The notes: generated from the letters alone by a model not told the origin. A stretch of 15,213 nucleotides of DNA from Gemmatimonadales bacterium UBA2960 (GCA_002348465.1 DEBI01000063.1:17964-33176), one strand, 5' to 3'; shown: positions 1 to 7,094, numbered from the stretch's first letter. Program-made: numbers and translations.

Positions 1-132
1 GAACATACGTTGGAGGAAATAGGCAACATGCTTGGCGTGACGCGTGAACGAATCCGCCAGCTTCGGGATCGTGCCTTGCGTAGGCTGCGGGAAGGTGGAA
101 AGGGCGGTGCACTGGAGTCCTTCGCCGCGTGA
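1..132 (+). CDS. RNA polymerase sigma-70 family factor, C-terminal end (partial)
   Basis: Frame 1 is open from the first base to a TGA at 130-132 and encodes the last 43 residues of a sigma-70 family factor; the start lies left of the window. The residues form sigma region 4.2, the helix-turn-helix that reads the -35 promoter element: an LEEIG helix, then GVTRERIRQLRDRAL as the recognition helix, then a short basic tail ending in ESFAA. The VTRERIRQ block is the hallmark of group 1/2 (RpoD/SigA-like) factors, so this is probably the housekeeping or a closely related factor, but 43 residues do not decide which. A strong terminator follows 36 bases after the stop, so this transcript probably ends before rsgA. 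Confidence 0.9.
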   Translation, partial: EHTLEEIGNMLGVTRERIRQLRDRALRRLREGGKGGALESFAA

Positions 133-168
133 GTTTCGGGGCCTGGTATTTGGGCCCATGGTTGGAAC

Positions 169-211
169 AGCCCCTGTCGGAGCCTTGCGCCCCGACAGGG
201 GCTCTTTGTTT
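169..211 (+). terminator. Rho-independent terminator after the sigma-factor gene
   Basis: A perfect 12-bp inverted repeat (AGCCCCTGTCGG at 169-180, CCGACAGGGGCT at 192-203) with an 11-base loop is followed directly by CTTTGTTT. The GC-rich stem plus T-rich tail is a classical intrinsic terminator for the sigma gene. Its tail ends only about 9 bases before the preferred rsgA start. Confidence 0.93.
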
Positions 212-220
212 CATGAACTC

Positions 221-1147
221 ATGATTGGTTCGGGTACATGCCTCGGTGTTGTGCATGAGACGGGTGGGGGCATATACACAGTGGTCCTAGAGACCGGGGA
301 ACGCGTAGATGCGTCCCTCCGCGGACGCTTGAAGAAGCAAGATCGCACTGGTCGTGTCGTGGTGATCGGAGACATCGTGGAAGTGCTGGTGGACGGCAAT
401 GATGTGACAATTGAGTCAGTTTCAAGACGGCAGACCGAGCTAGTAAGGAGGGGGCGGAGTCGGGCCCCTAAAATCCTTGCGGCTAATTTGGATCAGGTCT
501 TCGTCGTGATAGCGCTGAGTGAACCTCGGGGCTCCACTCAGCTTATTGATCGAATGCTGACCTTGGTCCACGCCAGTGGAATGCGCCCCCTGCTAATCTT
601 CAACAAAACCGATTTGGAGGGAACAGAGGATCTCAAAGAGACCTGGCTGAGTCTCTATAGAGGGATTGGTTACAAGGTATTGGTGACTAGTGTGCCTTCC
701 GGAGAAGGCGTTGTTGAGTTGCACCGTGAACTATGTTCTGGAACGTCTGCATTTATTGGACCCTCTGGTGTTGGAAAGTCATCTTTGCTCAATGTTGTCG
801 ATCCGGGGCTTCAGCTTCGAATCGGTCGATTGTCTCAAAAGACCGGGACAGGACGCCATACCACCGTGGCCGCTCGACTGATCACGCTGGAGTGTGGTGG
901 ATTAGTTGCAGATACACCGGGGTTTGGTGACGTGGCCCTTTGGTCTGTGGACCCCGAGAAGGTGGGCTCACACTTTCCCGAAATTGCTGAGAGCGCAGTC
1001 AAGTGCCGATTTAGGGGCTGTACACACTTACATGAGCCCGGCTGCGCAGTCCTTGAAGAAGTTGGTAAGGGAGCGATTGCAAGGTCTCGATATGAGAGCT
1101 ACCGCTTTCTTCGGGCCGATGCAGAAGAGCGACAAGAAGAGTACTGA
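221..1147 (+). CDS. rsgA: Ribosome small-subunit-dependent GTPase A (RsgA/YjeQ)
   Basis: RsgA is a cytoplasmic, circularly permuted GTPase that acts late in 30S ribosomal subunit maturation. The 308-residue product shows the permuted order of GTPase motifs: an N-terminal OB-fold ending near LRGRLKK, then G4 (NKTD, about 128-131), G1/P-loop (GPSGVGKSS, about 180-188), the G2 region (TGTGRHTT, about 208-215) and G3 (DTPG, about 231-234). It ends with the zinc knuckle Cys-x4-Cys-x-His-x5-Cys (about C262, C267, H269, C275). The length matches the family. The frame is open back to position 44, but that would run through the sigma gene and the terminator, so I chose the ATG at 221, just before the OB-fold. 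No Shine-Dalgarno sequence is evident there, and a GTG at 251 cannot be excluded. The gene stands alone on this strand. Confidence 0.96.
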   Translation: MIGSGTCLGVVHETGGGIYTVVLETGERVDASLRGRLKKQDRTGRVVVIGDIVEVLVDGNDVTIESVSRRQTELVRRGRSRAPKILAANLDQVFVVIALSEPRGSTQLIDRMLTLVHASGMRPLLIFNKTDLEGTEDLKETWLSLYRGIGYKVLVTSVPSGEGVVELHRELCSGTSAFIGPSGVGKSSLLNVVDPGLQLRIGRLSQKTGTGRHTTVAARLITLECGGLVADTPGFGDVALWSVDPEKVGSHFPEIAESAVKCRFRGCTHLHEPGCAVLEEVGKGAIARSRYESYRFLRADAEERQEEY

Positions 1148-1189
1148 ATCCGTGTCTGCTGATTGGTTGAGTGAGCTTCTAGCTTTTAA

Positions 1190-2158
1190 TCAAGATTCGG
1201 CACAGTTGTCTTGGTAGCTACGGACCCAGCTGTCACCTTGACGGGATAGTGCAGCGAACGACCGCTTTTGATTTCCGAACACGTCCAGCAGTATCTCGTC
1301 CAATCCGTCACCATCCCAGTCGAGATGGTCGAAATATCGCGGCGCGGCTTTTCCATCTTCCGTGGCATCACGGTACCACGTGTGAGACTCCACGTATCCC
1401 GAGTCATTCTCATGCCCCATGACGAAAAGAGAATAGGCACCCTGCTCTGGATTTCCGACCCCTAGGTTGTCGCCAACTATGAAGGTGGCTGCTATCGACT
1501 GTCCTGGAGTATTTCGGAGTTGAAAGGACTGTATGTGTTCTCTTGCAGTTAGTGTTCCTGACTCGGGCCAAGTTGCCCCGTACCTTGGAATCGCGTCCCC
1601 GGCAATGGCTAGGGTTGCTACGCGTTGCTCATAAGTGTGGGAGAGCTCTCGGTATTCTTCATAGGGTTTATTGACTTCAGCTGCAGGCATTGCCAGCAGT
1701 CGTTCGGCACTCGCTGCTGTTGCAACGAGCTCCACTACACCACTGATGGCAGTGCGCGCACCACAGAATCCGATCGCTGGGCCGACCGACTGAGCGATCA
1801 TCCTACCCACACGCACACCTTCGGAAAAGACGGCCCATTCTGAACCAGGGGCTATGAGCTTGGCGATTCGCTCGTCATTGTCGGAAAGCTTCGCGTTGGG
1901 AAAGGGCCGGAGTGTATCCGAATGAACTTCACCAACAACGATGAATCGACCTATAGCTCCCTGTCGCATACCGGCTAGTAGGAGTACTCCATTAGTGTCT
2001 GGGTACTCCGCGGTTTCAGTGGGCGCCAGGTCCACCGTGGTCTGCTTAGTCGCTGATTCAGGAGCTTGAAGTGCGATGTCAAGGCCCCCAAACTCTACGT
2101 TGTCGCAGCCGGTACCCGCCGTTAAGATCACCGCCACTACTAGTAAGTGCTTTTGCAT
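1190..2158 (-). CDS. Putative lipoprotein with an FG-GAP/EF-hand-like acidic loop
   Basis: No family is recognised with confidence. The 322-residue product starts with a short basic end and a hydrophobic segment (LLVVAVILTAG) leading to a cysteine at residue 18. This suggests a lipoprotein signal, although the residues before it (GTGC) fit the lipobox poorly. The rest looks like an extracytoplasmic soluble protein. Near the C-terminus, DWDGDGLDE (about 280-288) inside a beta-type stretch resembles the calcium-binding loop of FG-GAP/VCBS repeats; I see only one copy. Two further cysteines (about 132 and 319) could form a disulfide. I chose the ATG at 2156-2158; a TTG lies one codon upstream. 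The ribosome site is weak. The gene converges on rsgA (42 bases between stops) and diverges from the flavin-reductase gene (74 bases between starts). Confidence 0.72.
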   Translation of the reverse strand: MQKHLLVVAVILTAGTGCDNVEFGGLDIALQAPESATKQTTVDLAPTETAEYPDTNGVLLLAGMRQGAIGRFIVVGEVHSDTLRPFPNAKLSDNDERIAKLIAPGSEWAVFSEGVRVGRMIAQSVGPAIGFCGARTAISGVVELVATAASAERLLAMPAAEVNKPYEEYRELSHTYEQRVATLAIAGDAIPRYGATWPESGTLTAREHIQSFQLRNTPGQSIAATFIVGDNLGVGNPEQGAYSLFVMGHENDSGYVESHTWYRDATEDGKAAPRYFDHLDWDGDGLDEILLDVFGNQKRSFAALSRQGDSWVRSYQDNCAES

Positions 2159-2232
2159 CAATCTTGTGGCACTGCCTCTGATCTTGGACCCGTGATTCGG
2201 TTACGAAGGCACAAGCTAGTCTGGACCCCCCG

Positions 2233-2733
2233 GTGAGCAAGCTTCTAATGGACCAGTATGTCGACGGAAACGCTTCACTCCGAGAGGTGATGAGCTCTTA
2301 TCCCACGGGTGTGACGGTCGTCGCAGCAAGTGAAAGAGCCGATGCCCCCTTTGGGTTAACTGTAAATTCTTTTACGTCGGTCTCGCTCAACCCCCCCCTA
2401 ATCTTGGTGTGTATTGGGCAAACATCGACCTTGCATGACCGGCTAATCGCCTCAGACTATTTTTCGGTGAACATCTTGGCGGGAAATCAGGGAGCAGTAG
2501 CAGATCGTTTCGCTGCGGAGCCTTCTAGAGAGCGTTTCGAAGGAGCGGCTTGGCAGGTCGGGACTTTTGGTGTTCCGATAATTGATGGAGCGACGGCTTG
2601 GCTAGAGTGTTCACGTTATGAGCTTCTGGAGGGAGGGGACCATACCATTCTGATTGGTCGCGTTGAGCATTCGGCTGTTACGGGGCGAGATGCATTGGTA
2701 TATCACAGGGGTAGCTTGAGTCCATCGAGATGA
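2233..2733 (+). CDS. Flavin reductase-like (FMN-binding split-barrel) protein
   Basis: A 166-residue protein of the flavin reductase-like family, which binds FMN or FAD and commonly supplies reduced flavin to a partner monooxygenase using NAD(P)H. Visible family features are the opening YPTGVTVV (about 23-30), the flavin-binding GLTVNSFTSVSLNPPLI stretch (about 41-57), and the histidine-containing strand GGDHTILIGRVEH (about 134-146). Length is normal for a stand-alone reductase. No monooxygenase partner lies in the window, so the physiological acceptor is unknown. The GTG at 2233 gives the longest product; an ATG at 2248 is an equally plausible start since neither has a clear Shine-Dalgarno sequence. 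The stop overlaps an ATG (TGATG at 2731-2735) that opens a 48-codon frame, and the SbcD/SbcC-like fusion follows after 90 bases, possibly in the same transcript. Confidence 0.88.
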   Translation: MSKLLMDQYVDGNASLREVMSSYPTGVTVVAASERADAPFGLTVNSFTSVSLNPPLILVCIGQTSTLHDRLIASDYFSVNILAGNQGAVADRFAAEPSRERFEGAAWQVGTFGVPIIDGATAWLECSRYELLEGGDHTILIGRVEHSAVTGRDALVYHRGSLSPSR

Positions 2734-2879
2734 TGAACGCTCGTCACCGACGGATTAAGTGGATGGTGCGCTTGCTGGTGAATCACAAAGCCAAAATGGC
2801 GACAGTATTCGACGCGGCATTCCATGCCCAATCGGACTCGCTCTGGAGTTGGGATCCAGTATGCGGCAGAAGCTCCTAA
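2733..2879 (+). CDS. Possible small ORF coupled to the flavin reductase stop (doubtful)
   Basis: An ATG overlapping the flavin-reductase stop (TGATG) opens a 48-codon frame ending with TAA at 2877-2879. The predicted peptide has a basic start (MNARHRRIKW) and two tryptophans near its end, and I recognise no family. It overlaps the next gene if that begins at the ATG at 2824, but ends 4 bases before the alternative GTG at 2884, an arrangement that would suit translational coupling. It may simply be spacer sequence. Confidence 0.18.
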   Translation: MNARHRRIKWMVRLLVNHKAKMATVFDAAFHAQSDSLWSWDPVCGRSS

Positions 2880-5394
2880 GCTCGTGATAATCGCTCACCT
2901 TTCGGATCTCCATCTCGGATTTCGGGCTTACGGGCGCGTGGTCCGGGGAGCGGATATGCGTGAGCGTGATGTGGCGGCGGCATTCGAGCGAGCCGTGCAA
3001 GAACTAATCAGACTACGGCCGGACGTGGTGGTGGTGGCAGGGGACGTCTTTGACCGTCCTGATCCGCCAGCTAGTGCTGTAGTGGCACTCGCTCGAGGGT
3101 TAGAGTCAATGAGTACTGGGCTTCCGGGCACACGAGTACTGATGGTGGCAGGCCCGAGAGACACGCCACGACGATCTGGAGATCCGGGAGCACTCGCGGT
3201 GTTAGACACTCTTGCCAATGTGGATGCTGTAACGGCACGTATACAACGGATCGAGATCGATCGGCTGGGTTTGAACGCTTGCTTGGTACCTTACCGCGCA
3301 GTGGTGCGCAGTGCTCCTCCTTTGCCCGATCCAGACCCTCGTATGCGCTGGAATCTTTTGGTGATGCACGCAGAGGCCGCTCGTGGCGAGGCTGCCGGGA
3401 TCATGATTGATCCTGAGGAATGGGACTACGTTGCGTTGGGCGGAGAGCACCAACGAAAGAAGTTGTCGCAGCGAGTGAGGTATCCGGGTTCACTTGAGCG
3501 CGTTGCCCTAGATCCTTGGGAGGAGGCAGGAGATGAGAAAGGTTTCTTGATGGCAAATCTTGAGACCGGTCAGGTCTCCTTCCACACTATTCCTGTTCGC
3601 CCTGTAGTTGCGCTTGCGCCCGTGAAGGTTGGGCCACCAGGAGATCCGGATCGGGTAATAAGAAAAGTAAGGGAAGTGCTCGGTGAAGTGCCGGGTGGTA
3701 TCACGGACAAGATCGTTAGACTTCGAGTACAGGGGGCGAGACCTAAGGACCTACTTGCGCTTCAGGGTGAGCCGCTGCGTGCGCTGAGGGGCGAAGCGCT
3801 CCATTTGGCGGTTGAAGCTGACAAGGATCTCCGCGTTCCAGCGGAAGCCTGGCTTCCTGTCGATCATGCAGCTCAGCTGCGGAACACTGTCCTAGCCGAG
3901 CTTGAGCACGATGGGAAGCGCAGCCTAGAGACCGAACGTGTGCTTACGGAAATACTGCAAGGGAACTCGTCCTTATCGCCCGATAGGCCAATCGGTGCCG
4001 TTCAAGCACTGGATGGGGTGGTCTCCGGGTTTGGTAGAGTGAGTGCGTCGATTCCGATCGGGTTAACAGCGATCCTTGGAGGAGGAGGGCGCGCGCGCAG
4101 AGCGGTGGCCGACCTCTTCAGAGGTGTGGGAAGTAACGGCCCAGAAACGGCTCTTTCGAGATGGTGGATTGGAACCGATGGGGAGACTCTGGATGGTTCC
4201 CTTAGAAGGGCGATCGATGCCGTTGCGGAAAGCCGCGGTGTGAGCCTTGTCGATGCCGCTTTGGAAGCTTTAGGCTCGACAATGCCACCAGAGACGGTTG
4301 AGTCTTCACCTCAGAAGCCTCTTAGGGGATTGGGAGGGATTAATCCAGAACAGGTTGCCGAAGAGTTTAAGACGGCACAGCGGGAGTTGCTTGCTAGCAG
4401 AGCTGATGTCACAGAGGTAGATGGAGACTTGGAAGTAGCAATCATGGACTGGCTGCGAGAGCGTCAAGATGCGGAAACCACTCTCTTCGCATATCGAGAC
4501 CGGGCTCGAGAGTTGAGGCGTCGCATCCGCGGCATGGAAGCCAGAGGTCCGGAAGCACCGTGTCCGACTTGTGGCAGGGTTCTGGAGAGCCACTACGAAG
4601 AGGTGCTAACAACTCTGATGGAAGAATGGGAATCGATTGTTCAGGATGGAACTTGGTGGAAGAGCAGGTGGGACCAACTCGAGATGAAGCCACAGCATCT
4701 CCAGGATCTAGAGCGCACTGCACTGAGGCTACACGCTGCAGTGGAGGCCGGATCAGAGAGGTTAGAAGTCCTTCGCGTAAGGATTGAGGAACTCGATGGG
4801 GCTCAGGCCGCGCCTTTACATGAGCTTGATGATACAAAGGGAGCAGTAGCGGCTGCGCTCATCAGGGTCCGGGTTGCTCGGATTGCTCGTTCGAAAGACC
4901 TGCTTCTCGATCGAGCCTCTCGCTTCGTATCAAGAGTGTCCGGTGGGCGTGTTTTGGCAATTACGTTCGAAGGCGGAGTCGTCCGTCTTCAAGGAAGTGA
5001 CGGTGCGCTTACCCCGCTCTCAGAAGAAGACTTGGCGGTCGGCCGCATCGCGATCAGACTAGCAGTGGCCTCTCTGGTTTCGGCTCAGGGTCGGTGTGTC
5101 GCTAGCTTGCCAATAGAACATCCTTTTGATTCTCTAGACGCCGAGGCTCGTATTCGCTCCCTTGTCCTCACTAAACAGTTGCTAAATGAAGTTCCCCGGA
5201 TCGTTCTGTTCAGTCGAGGAGATGCTGTCGATGTTCGCCCAGAGCTTTTTGACTACGTGTTAGAGGTACGCGACGACGAGGCGCTAACCGGTCCGGTCCT
5301 CCGCCCGGCATCATCAGGTCCGGGTAGGATCAAGATCCGTTCCGCGTCTTCAGATACTTTAGAAAGGGCCGGCTTTGTGCCTACTGCGACGTGA
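2824..5394 (+). CDS. SbcD/Mre11-like and SbcC/Rad50-like single-chain fusion with degenerate catalytic motifs
   Basis: An 856-residue protein joining two halves normally encoded as separate DNA-repair subunits. Residues about 20-335 follow SbcD/Mre11: SDLHLG (27-32), AGDVFD (72-77), a histidine at 182, the block DYVALG...RYPGSLERV (201-227) and a capping region. About 395-856 follow SbcC/Rad50/YhaN: a Walker A-position strand (GLTAILGG, 413-420), a helical arm, CPTC zinc hook (580-583), a second arm, signature position (LSEED, 732-736), Walker B position (LPIEHPFDSLD, 762-772). Each arm is only about 70 residues, far shorter than in SbcC. Most catalytic residues are replaced: GNHD reads GPRD, GHxH reads GGEH, the Walker A lysine lies in GRARRA, Walker B Asp-Glu reads Glu-His, and the switch histidine is arginine. 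It may therefore be structural or regulatory rather than a nuclease. The start is ATG 2824 or GTG 2884; the latter places the first motif nearer the N-terminus, as in SbcD. The reading frame is long and clean, so it is not a pseudogene by decay. Confidence 0.85.
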   Translation: MPNRTRSGVGIQYAAEAPKLVIIAHLSDLHLGFRAYGRVVRGADMRERDVAAAFERAVQELIRLRPDVVVVAGDVFDRPDPPASAVVALARGLESMSTGLPGTRVLMVAGPRDTPRRSGDPGALAVLDTLANVDAVTARIQRIEIDRLGLNACLVPYRAVVRSAPPLPDPDPRMRWNLLVMHAEAARGEAAGIMIDPEEWDYVALGGEHQRKKLSQRVRYPGSLERVALDPWEEAGDEKGFLMANLETGQVSFHTIPVRPVVALAPVKVGPPGDPDRVIRKVREVLGEVPGGITDKIVRLRVQGARPKDLLALQGEPLRALRGEALHLAVEADKDLRVPAEAWLPVDHAAQLRNTVLAELEHDGKRSLETERVLTEILQGNSSLSPDRPIGAVQALDGVVSGFGRVSASIPIGLTAILGGGGRARRAVADLFRGVGSNGPETALSRWWIGTDGETLDGSLRRAIDAVAESRGVSLVDAALEALGSTMPPETVESSPQKPLRGLGGINPEQVAEEFKTAQRELLASRADVTEVDGDLEVAIMDWLRERQDAETTLFAYRDRARELRRRIRGMEARGPEAPCPTCGRVLESHYEEVLTTLMEEWESIVQDGTWWKSRWDQLEMKPQHLQDLERTALRLHAAVEAGSERLEVLRVRIEELDGAQAAPLHELDDTKGAVAAALIRVRVARIARSKDLLLDRASRFVSRVSGGRVLAITFEGGVVRLQGSDGALTPLSEEDLAVGRIAIRLAVASLVSAQGRCVASLPIEHPFDSLDAEARIRSLVLTKQLLNEVPRIVLFSRGDAVDVRPELFDYVLEVRDDEALTGPVLRPASSGPGRIKIRSASSDTLERAGFVPTAT

Positions 5395-5455
5395 TCGTCT
5401 CGAGTTAGTCGGCAGAGTAATTTTCAATGGGTCTCTACCTGCGACTTTCTGCTAG

Positions 5456-5836
5456 TCAGCTTCCTAAGGCAGCGGTTGCGACGATCTCAAGTACATAGGG
5501 ATCCATGAAGCTTTTAACCGGGACGATCGCCCTAGCGGGTTTATGAGGACCCATGACTTCGGTATAGACTTCGTTTACTGCGCTCCAGTGCTCTATGCCT
5601 GATACGTATATCATCATTCGCACAACAGACTTTAAGCTGGATCCCGCCTCCTCAAGCACAACTTCTACGTTGGTGAGAGCCTGGCGTGCCTGCTGAGCAG
5701 CGTCGCCGGGGTGTGCACTTGGGTTCTTCGGGTCTTTACCCAGCATGCCCGAGACGTAAACGACGCCGCCGTAAACCACTGCCTGACTGTAGTGTCCGGC
5801 CGGCTCTGTCCCTTCTTTTGTATGGATGAACTTCAT
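5456..5836 (-). CDS. ridA: RidA/YjgF-family enamine/imine deaminase
   Basis: A 126-residue RidA-family protein. Members form cytoplasmic trimers, and the archetype hydrolyses reactive enamine/imine intermediates released by amino-acid enzymes, yielding keto acids and ammonia. Visible family features are GHYSQAVVYGGVVYVSG (14-30), the arginine of KPARAIV (R102) that binds the carboxylate in active RidA proteins, and the glutamate in VLEIVATAAL (E117). The frame is open upstream to 5971, but that extension would overlap the oxidase gene; the ATG at 5834-5836 has AGGGA just upstream and gives the usual family length. The gene lies 22 bases downstream of the FAD oxidase on the same strand, almost certainly one transcript, which fits removal of the imine made by that oxidase. 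Confidence 0.92.
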   Translation of the reverse strand: MKFIHTKEGTEPAGHYSQAVVYGGVVYVSGMLGKDPKNPSAHPGDAAQQARQALTNVEVVLEEAGSSLKSVVRMMIYVSGIEHWSAVNEVYTEVMGPHKPARAIVPVKSFMDPYVLEIVATAALGS

Positions 5837-5840
5837 TGGA

Positions 5841-5845
5841 TCCCT
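5841..5845 (-). promoter_or_regulatory. Shine-Dalgarno sequence that fixes the RidA start
   Basis: On the minus strand AGGGA lies 4 bases before the ATG at 5834-5836. It supports this internal start over the longer reading frame that begins inside the oxidase gene. Confidence 0.65.
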
Positions 5846-5858
5846 GTTTAGCTGGAGT

Positions 5859-7043
5859 TTAGAGTTGTAACCGAGCCGCTTCTTTTCTTGGCTTTCCTCG
5901 CTCGCGCCAATCAAATCGATAAAGCCATCGGTTGTCCCGCTTTTCCAAAGCGTCTCCAACGATTTTACCAATCATCGGTGTGAACTTAAAGCCGTGGCCA
6001 CTACCGCCAGCAGCAACGATAAGACCTGATCTTTCGGGGTCCTCACCGATCCACAGGTCACCGTCGAAGGTGTCGCAGTAAAGGCATACCCTAGTTCCGA
6101 CTACAGGGACGTCTGCGAGTTTGGGTAGTGAACTCCGCAGGAAAGATCGGGCGTGGTCTAGGTGTTTCTTGGATACCTCCCCTCGCGAGTCGGGATCGAC
6201 AACGCGTCCATTTCCGTGGTGACCAAGTTTTAGGCGCCCGTCCTGCAGAGAGGGGAACCCGTACCATCCAGAGCCAGACGTGTCAGCTGCAAACGGGGGA
6301 AAGATTGGGCTCTGCCAGCGGGATGGATTCTCTACCTCGTAATGTATGATGGGTTGAGCTACCGGCTTGAGAGTATCCTCTAGCCAAGGGAGAAGAATTG
6401 GTGTCCACGCTCCTGCTGCCACCACCACTCGATCTGCTGTTAGCGTATTCATTGACCCATTCCGCTCTCGATAGCGGACGCCGGACACTTGGGAGCCCTT
6501 GCTCAGCACTTCGTCGAGTGCCCCCTGGATAAAATGCACCCCTTCGGTCCGCCCCGATTCCAGCAGACGCGATACGACTGCACCACTTTCTGCCCAGCCT
6601 CCTCGGGGACTTAGATAACCTTGGGGATAAAGGCTGGCATTCCATGCCGGCCATTTGGCAGCGAGTTGTGCGGCATTAAATCGCTCGGGTGTATACCCTC
6701 GCTGCCGAAGAACACGTTCGCTTTCGAATTCAAAGCTCCCAGGTTCAAATGGCTTGGCAGCAAGCACTAGAAAGCGTTCGGGGTGATACAAGCGCTTCGG
6801 CCACTCCTCGTTCCACTGCTCCCATATGTCCAGAGAGTAATCTGCGAGCTCGTGGTAAAAAATATCCGATCCATAATCCATGCGGATCATCTTGCTTATG
6901 TCGTTTGATGAGGCGCTTGGGTGCGGACCGATTGTTCGGTCGAGGATAGTTACCTGGTGCCCTCTCTGAGCGAGTTCAAGCGCCGAGACTGCTCCGAATG
7001 CTCCTGCTCCCACCACTAGTATGTCTAAACACTCTCTTTGCAT
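5859..7043 (-). CDS. FAD-dependent amine/amino-acid oxidase, sarcosine oxidase (MSOX/SolA) type
   Basis: A 394-residue DAO-family flavoprotein that most resembles monomeric sarcosine oxidase and N-methyltryptophan oxidase. These enzymes oxidise secondary amino acids to imines with oxygen, giving peroxide. The N-terminus carries the dinucleotide-binding VVGAGAFGAVSALELAQRG (10-28) ending at an acidic-basic pair (D35-R36). The segment SNDISKMIRMDYG (46-58) aligns with the MSOX substrate/FAD loop, GRLKLGHHGNG (269-279) contains the lysine (K272) corresponding to the oxygen-activating lysine, and TRVCLYCDTFDGD (317-329) holds the cysteine (C320) that carries covalent FAD in MSOX. GSGHGFKF (347-354) is the usual C-terminal FAD motif. 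The exact substrate (sarcosine, pipecolate, proline-type, other N-methyl amino acid) cannot be read from the sequence. An AAGGA site 5 bases before the ATG supports the start. It is transcribed with ridA and away from the imine-reductase-like gene. Confidence 0.92.
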   Translation of the reverse strand: MQRECLDILVVGAGAFGAVSALELAQRGHQVTILDRTIGPHPSASSNDISKMIRMDYGSDIFYHELADYSLDIWEQWNEEWPKRLYHPERFLVLAAKPFEPGSFEFESERVLRQRGYTPERFNAAQLAAKWPAWNASLYPQGYLSPRGGWAESGAVVSRLLESGRTEGVHFIQGALDEVLSKGSQVSGVRYRERNGSMNTLTADRVVVAAGAWTPILLPWLEDTLKPVAQPIIHYEVENPSRWQSPIFPPFAADTSGSGWYGFPSLQDGRLKLGHHGNGRVVDPDSRGEVSKKHLDHARSFLRSSLPKLADVPVVGTRVCLYCDTFDGDLWIGEDPERSGLIVAAGGSGHGFKFTPMIGKIVGDALEKRDNRWLYRFDWRERGKPRKEAARLQL

Positions 7044-7048
7044 CTGTG

Positions 7049-7053
7049 TCCTT
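7049..7053 (-). promoter_or_regulatory. Shine-Dalgarno sequence of the FAD oxidase
   Basis: AAGGA on the minus strand, 5 bases before the oxidase ATG at 7041-7043, supports that start. The facing gene on the other strand has no comparable site. Confidence 0.65.
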
Positions 7054-7094
7054 GGGGCTTCATGTCTTTACAATTGAGAGCACTCTGCACTCAA

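Noticed and set aside
44..220. N-terminal extension of the rsgA frame back to position 44
   Set aside because: It overlaps the sigma-factor end in another frame and runs through the terminator hairpin; the extra residues do not look like RsgA.
1173..1187. Short hairpin plus TTTT after rsgA as a terminator
   Set aside because: The stem is only 4 bp (AGCT-TCT-AGCT), too weak to call.
4442..4837. 131-codon open frame on the minus strand inside the SbcD/SbcC-like gene
   Set aside because: It lies opposite the zinc-hook coding region and shows no family features of its own.
2233..5394. Reading the SbcD/SbcC-like gene as part of an anti-phage defence island
   Set aside because: Its neighbours are housekeeping or metabolic genes; no restriction, toxin-antitoxin, CRISPR, integrase or phage genes are present in the window.
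5837..5971. Upstream extension of the RidA frame
   Set aside because: It overlaps the end of the oxidase gene, adds 45 residues unlike the family, and the internal ATG has a Shine-Dalgarno sequence.
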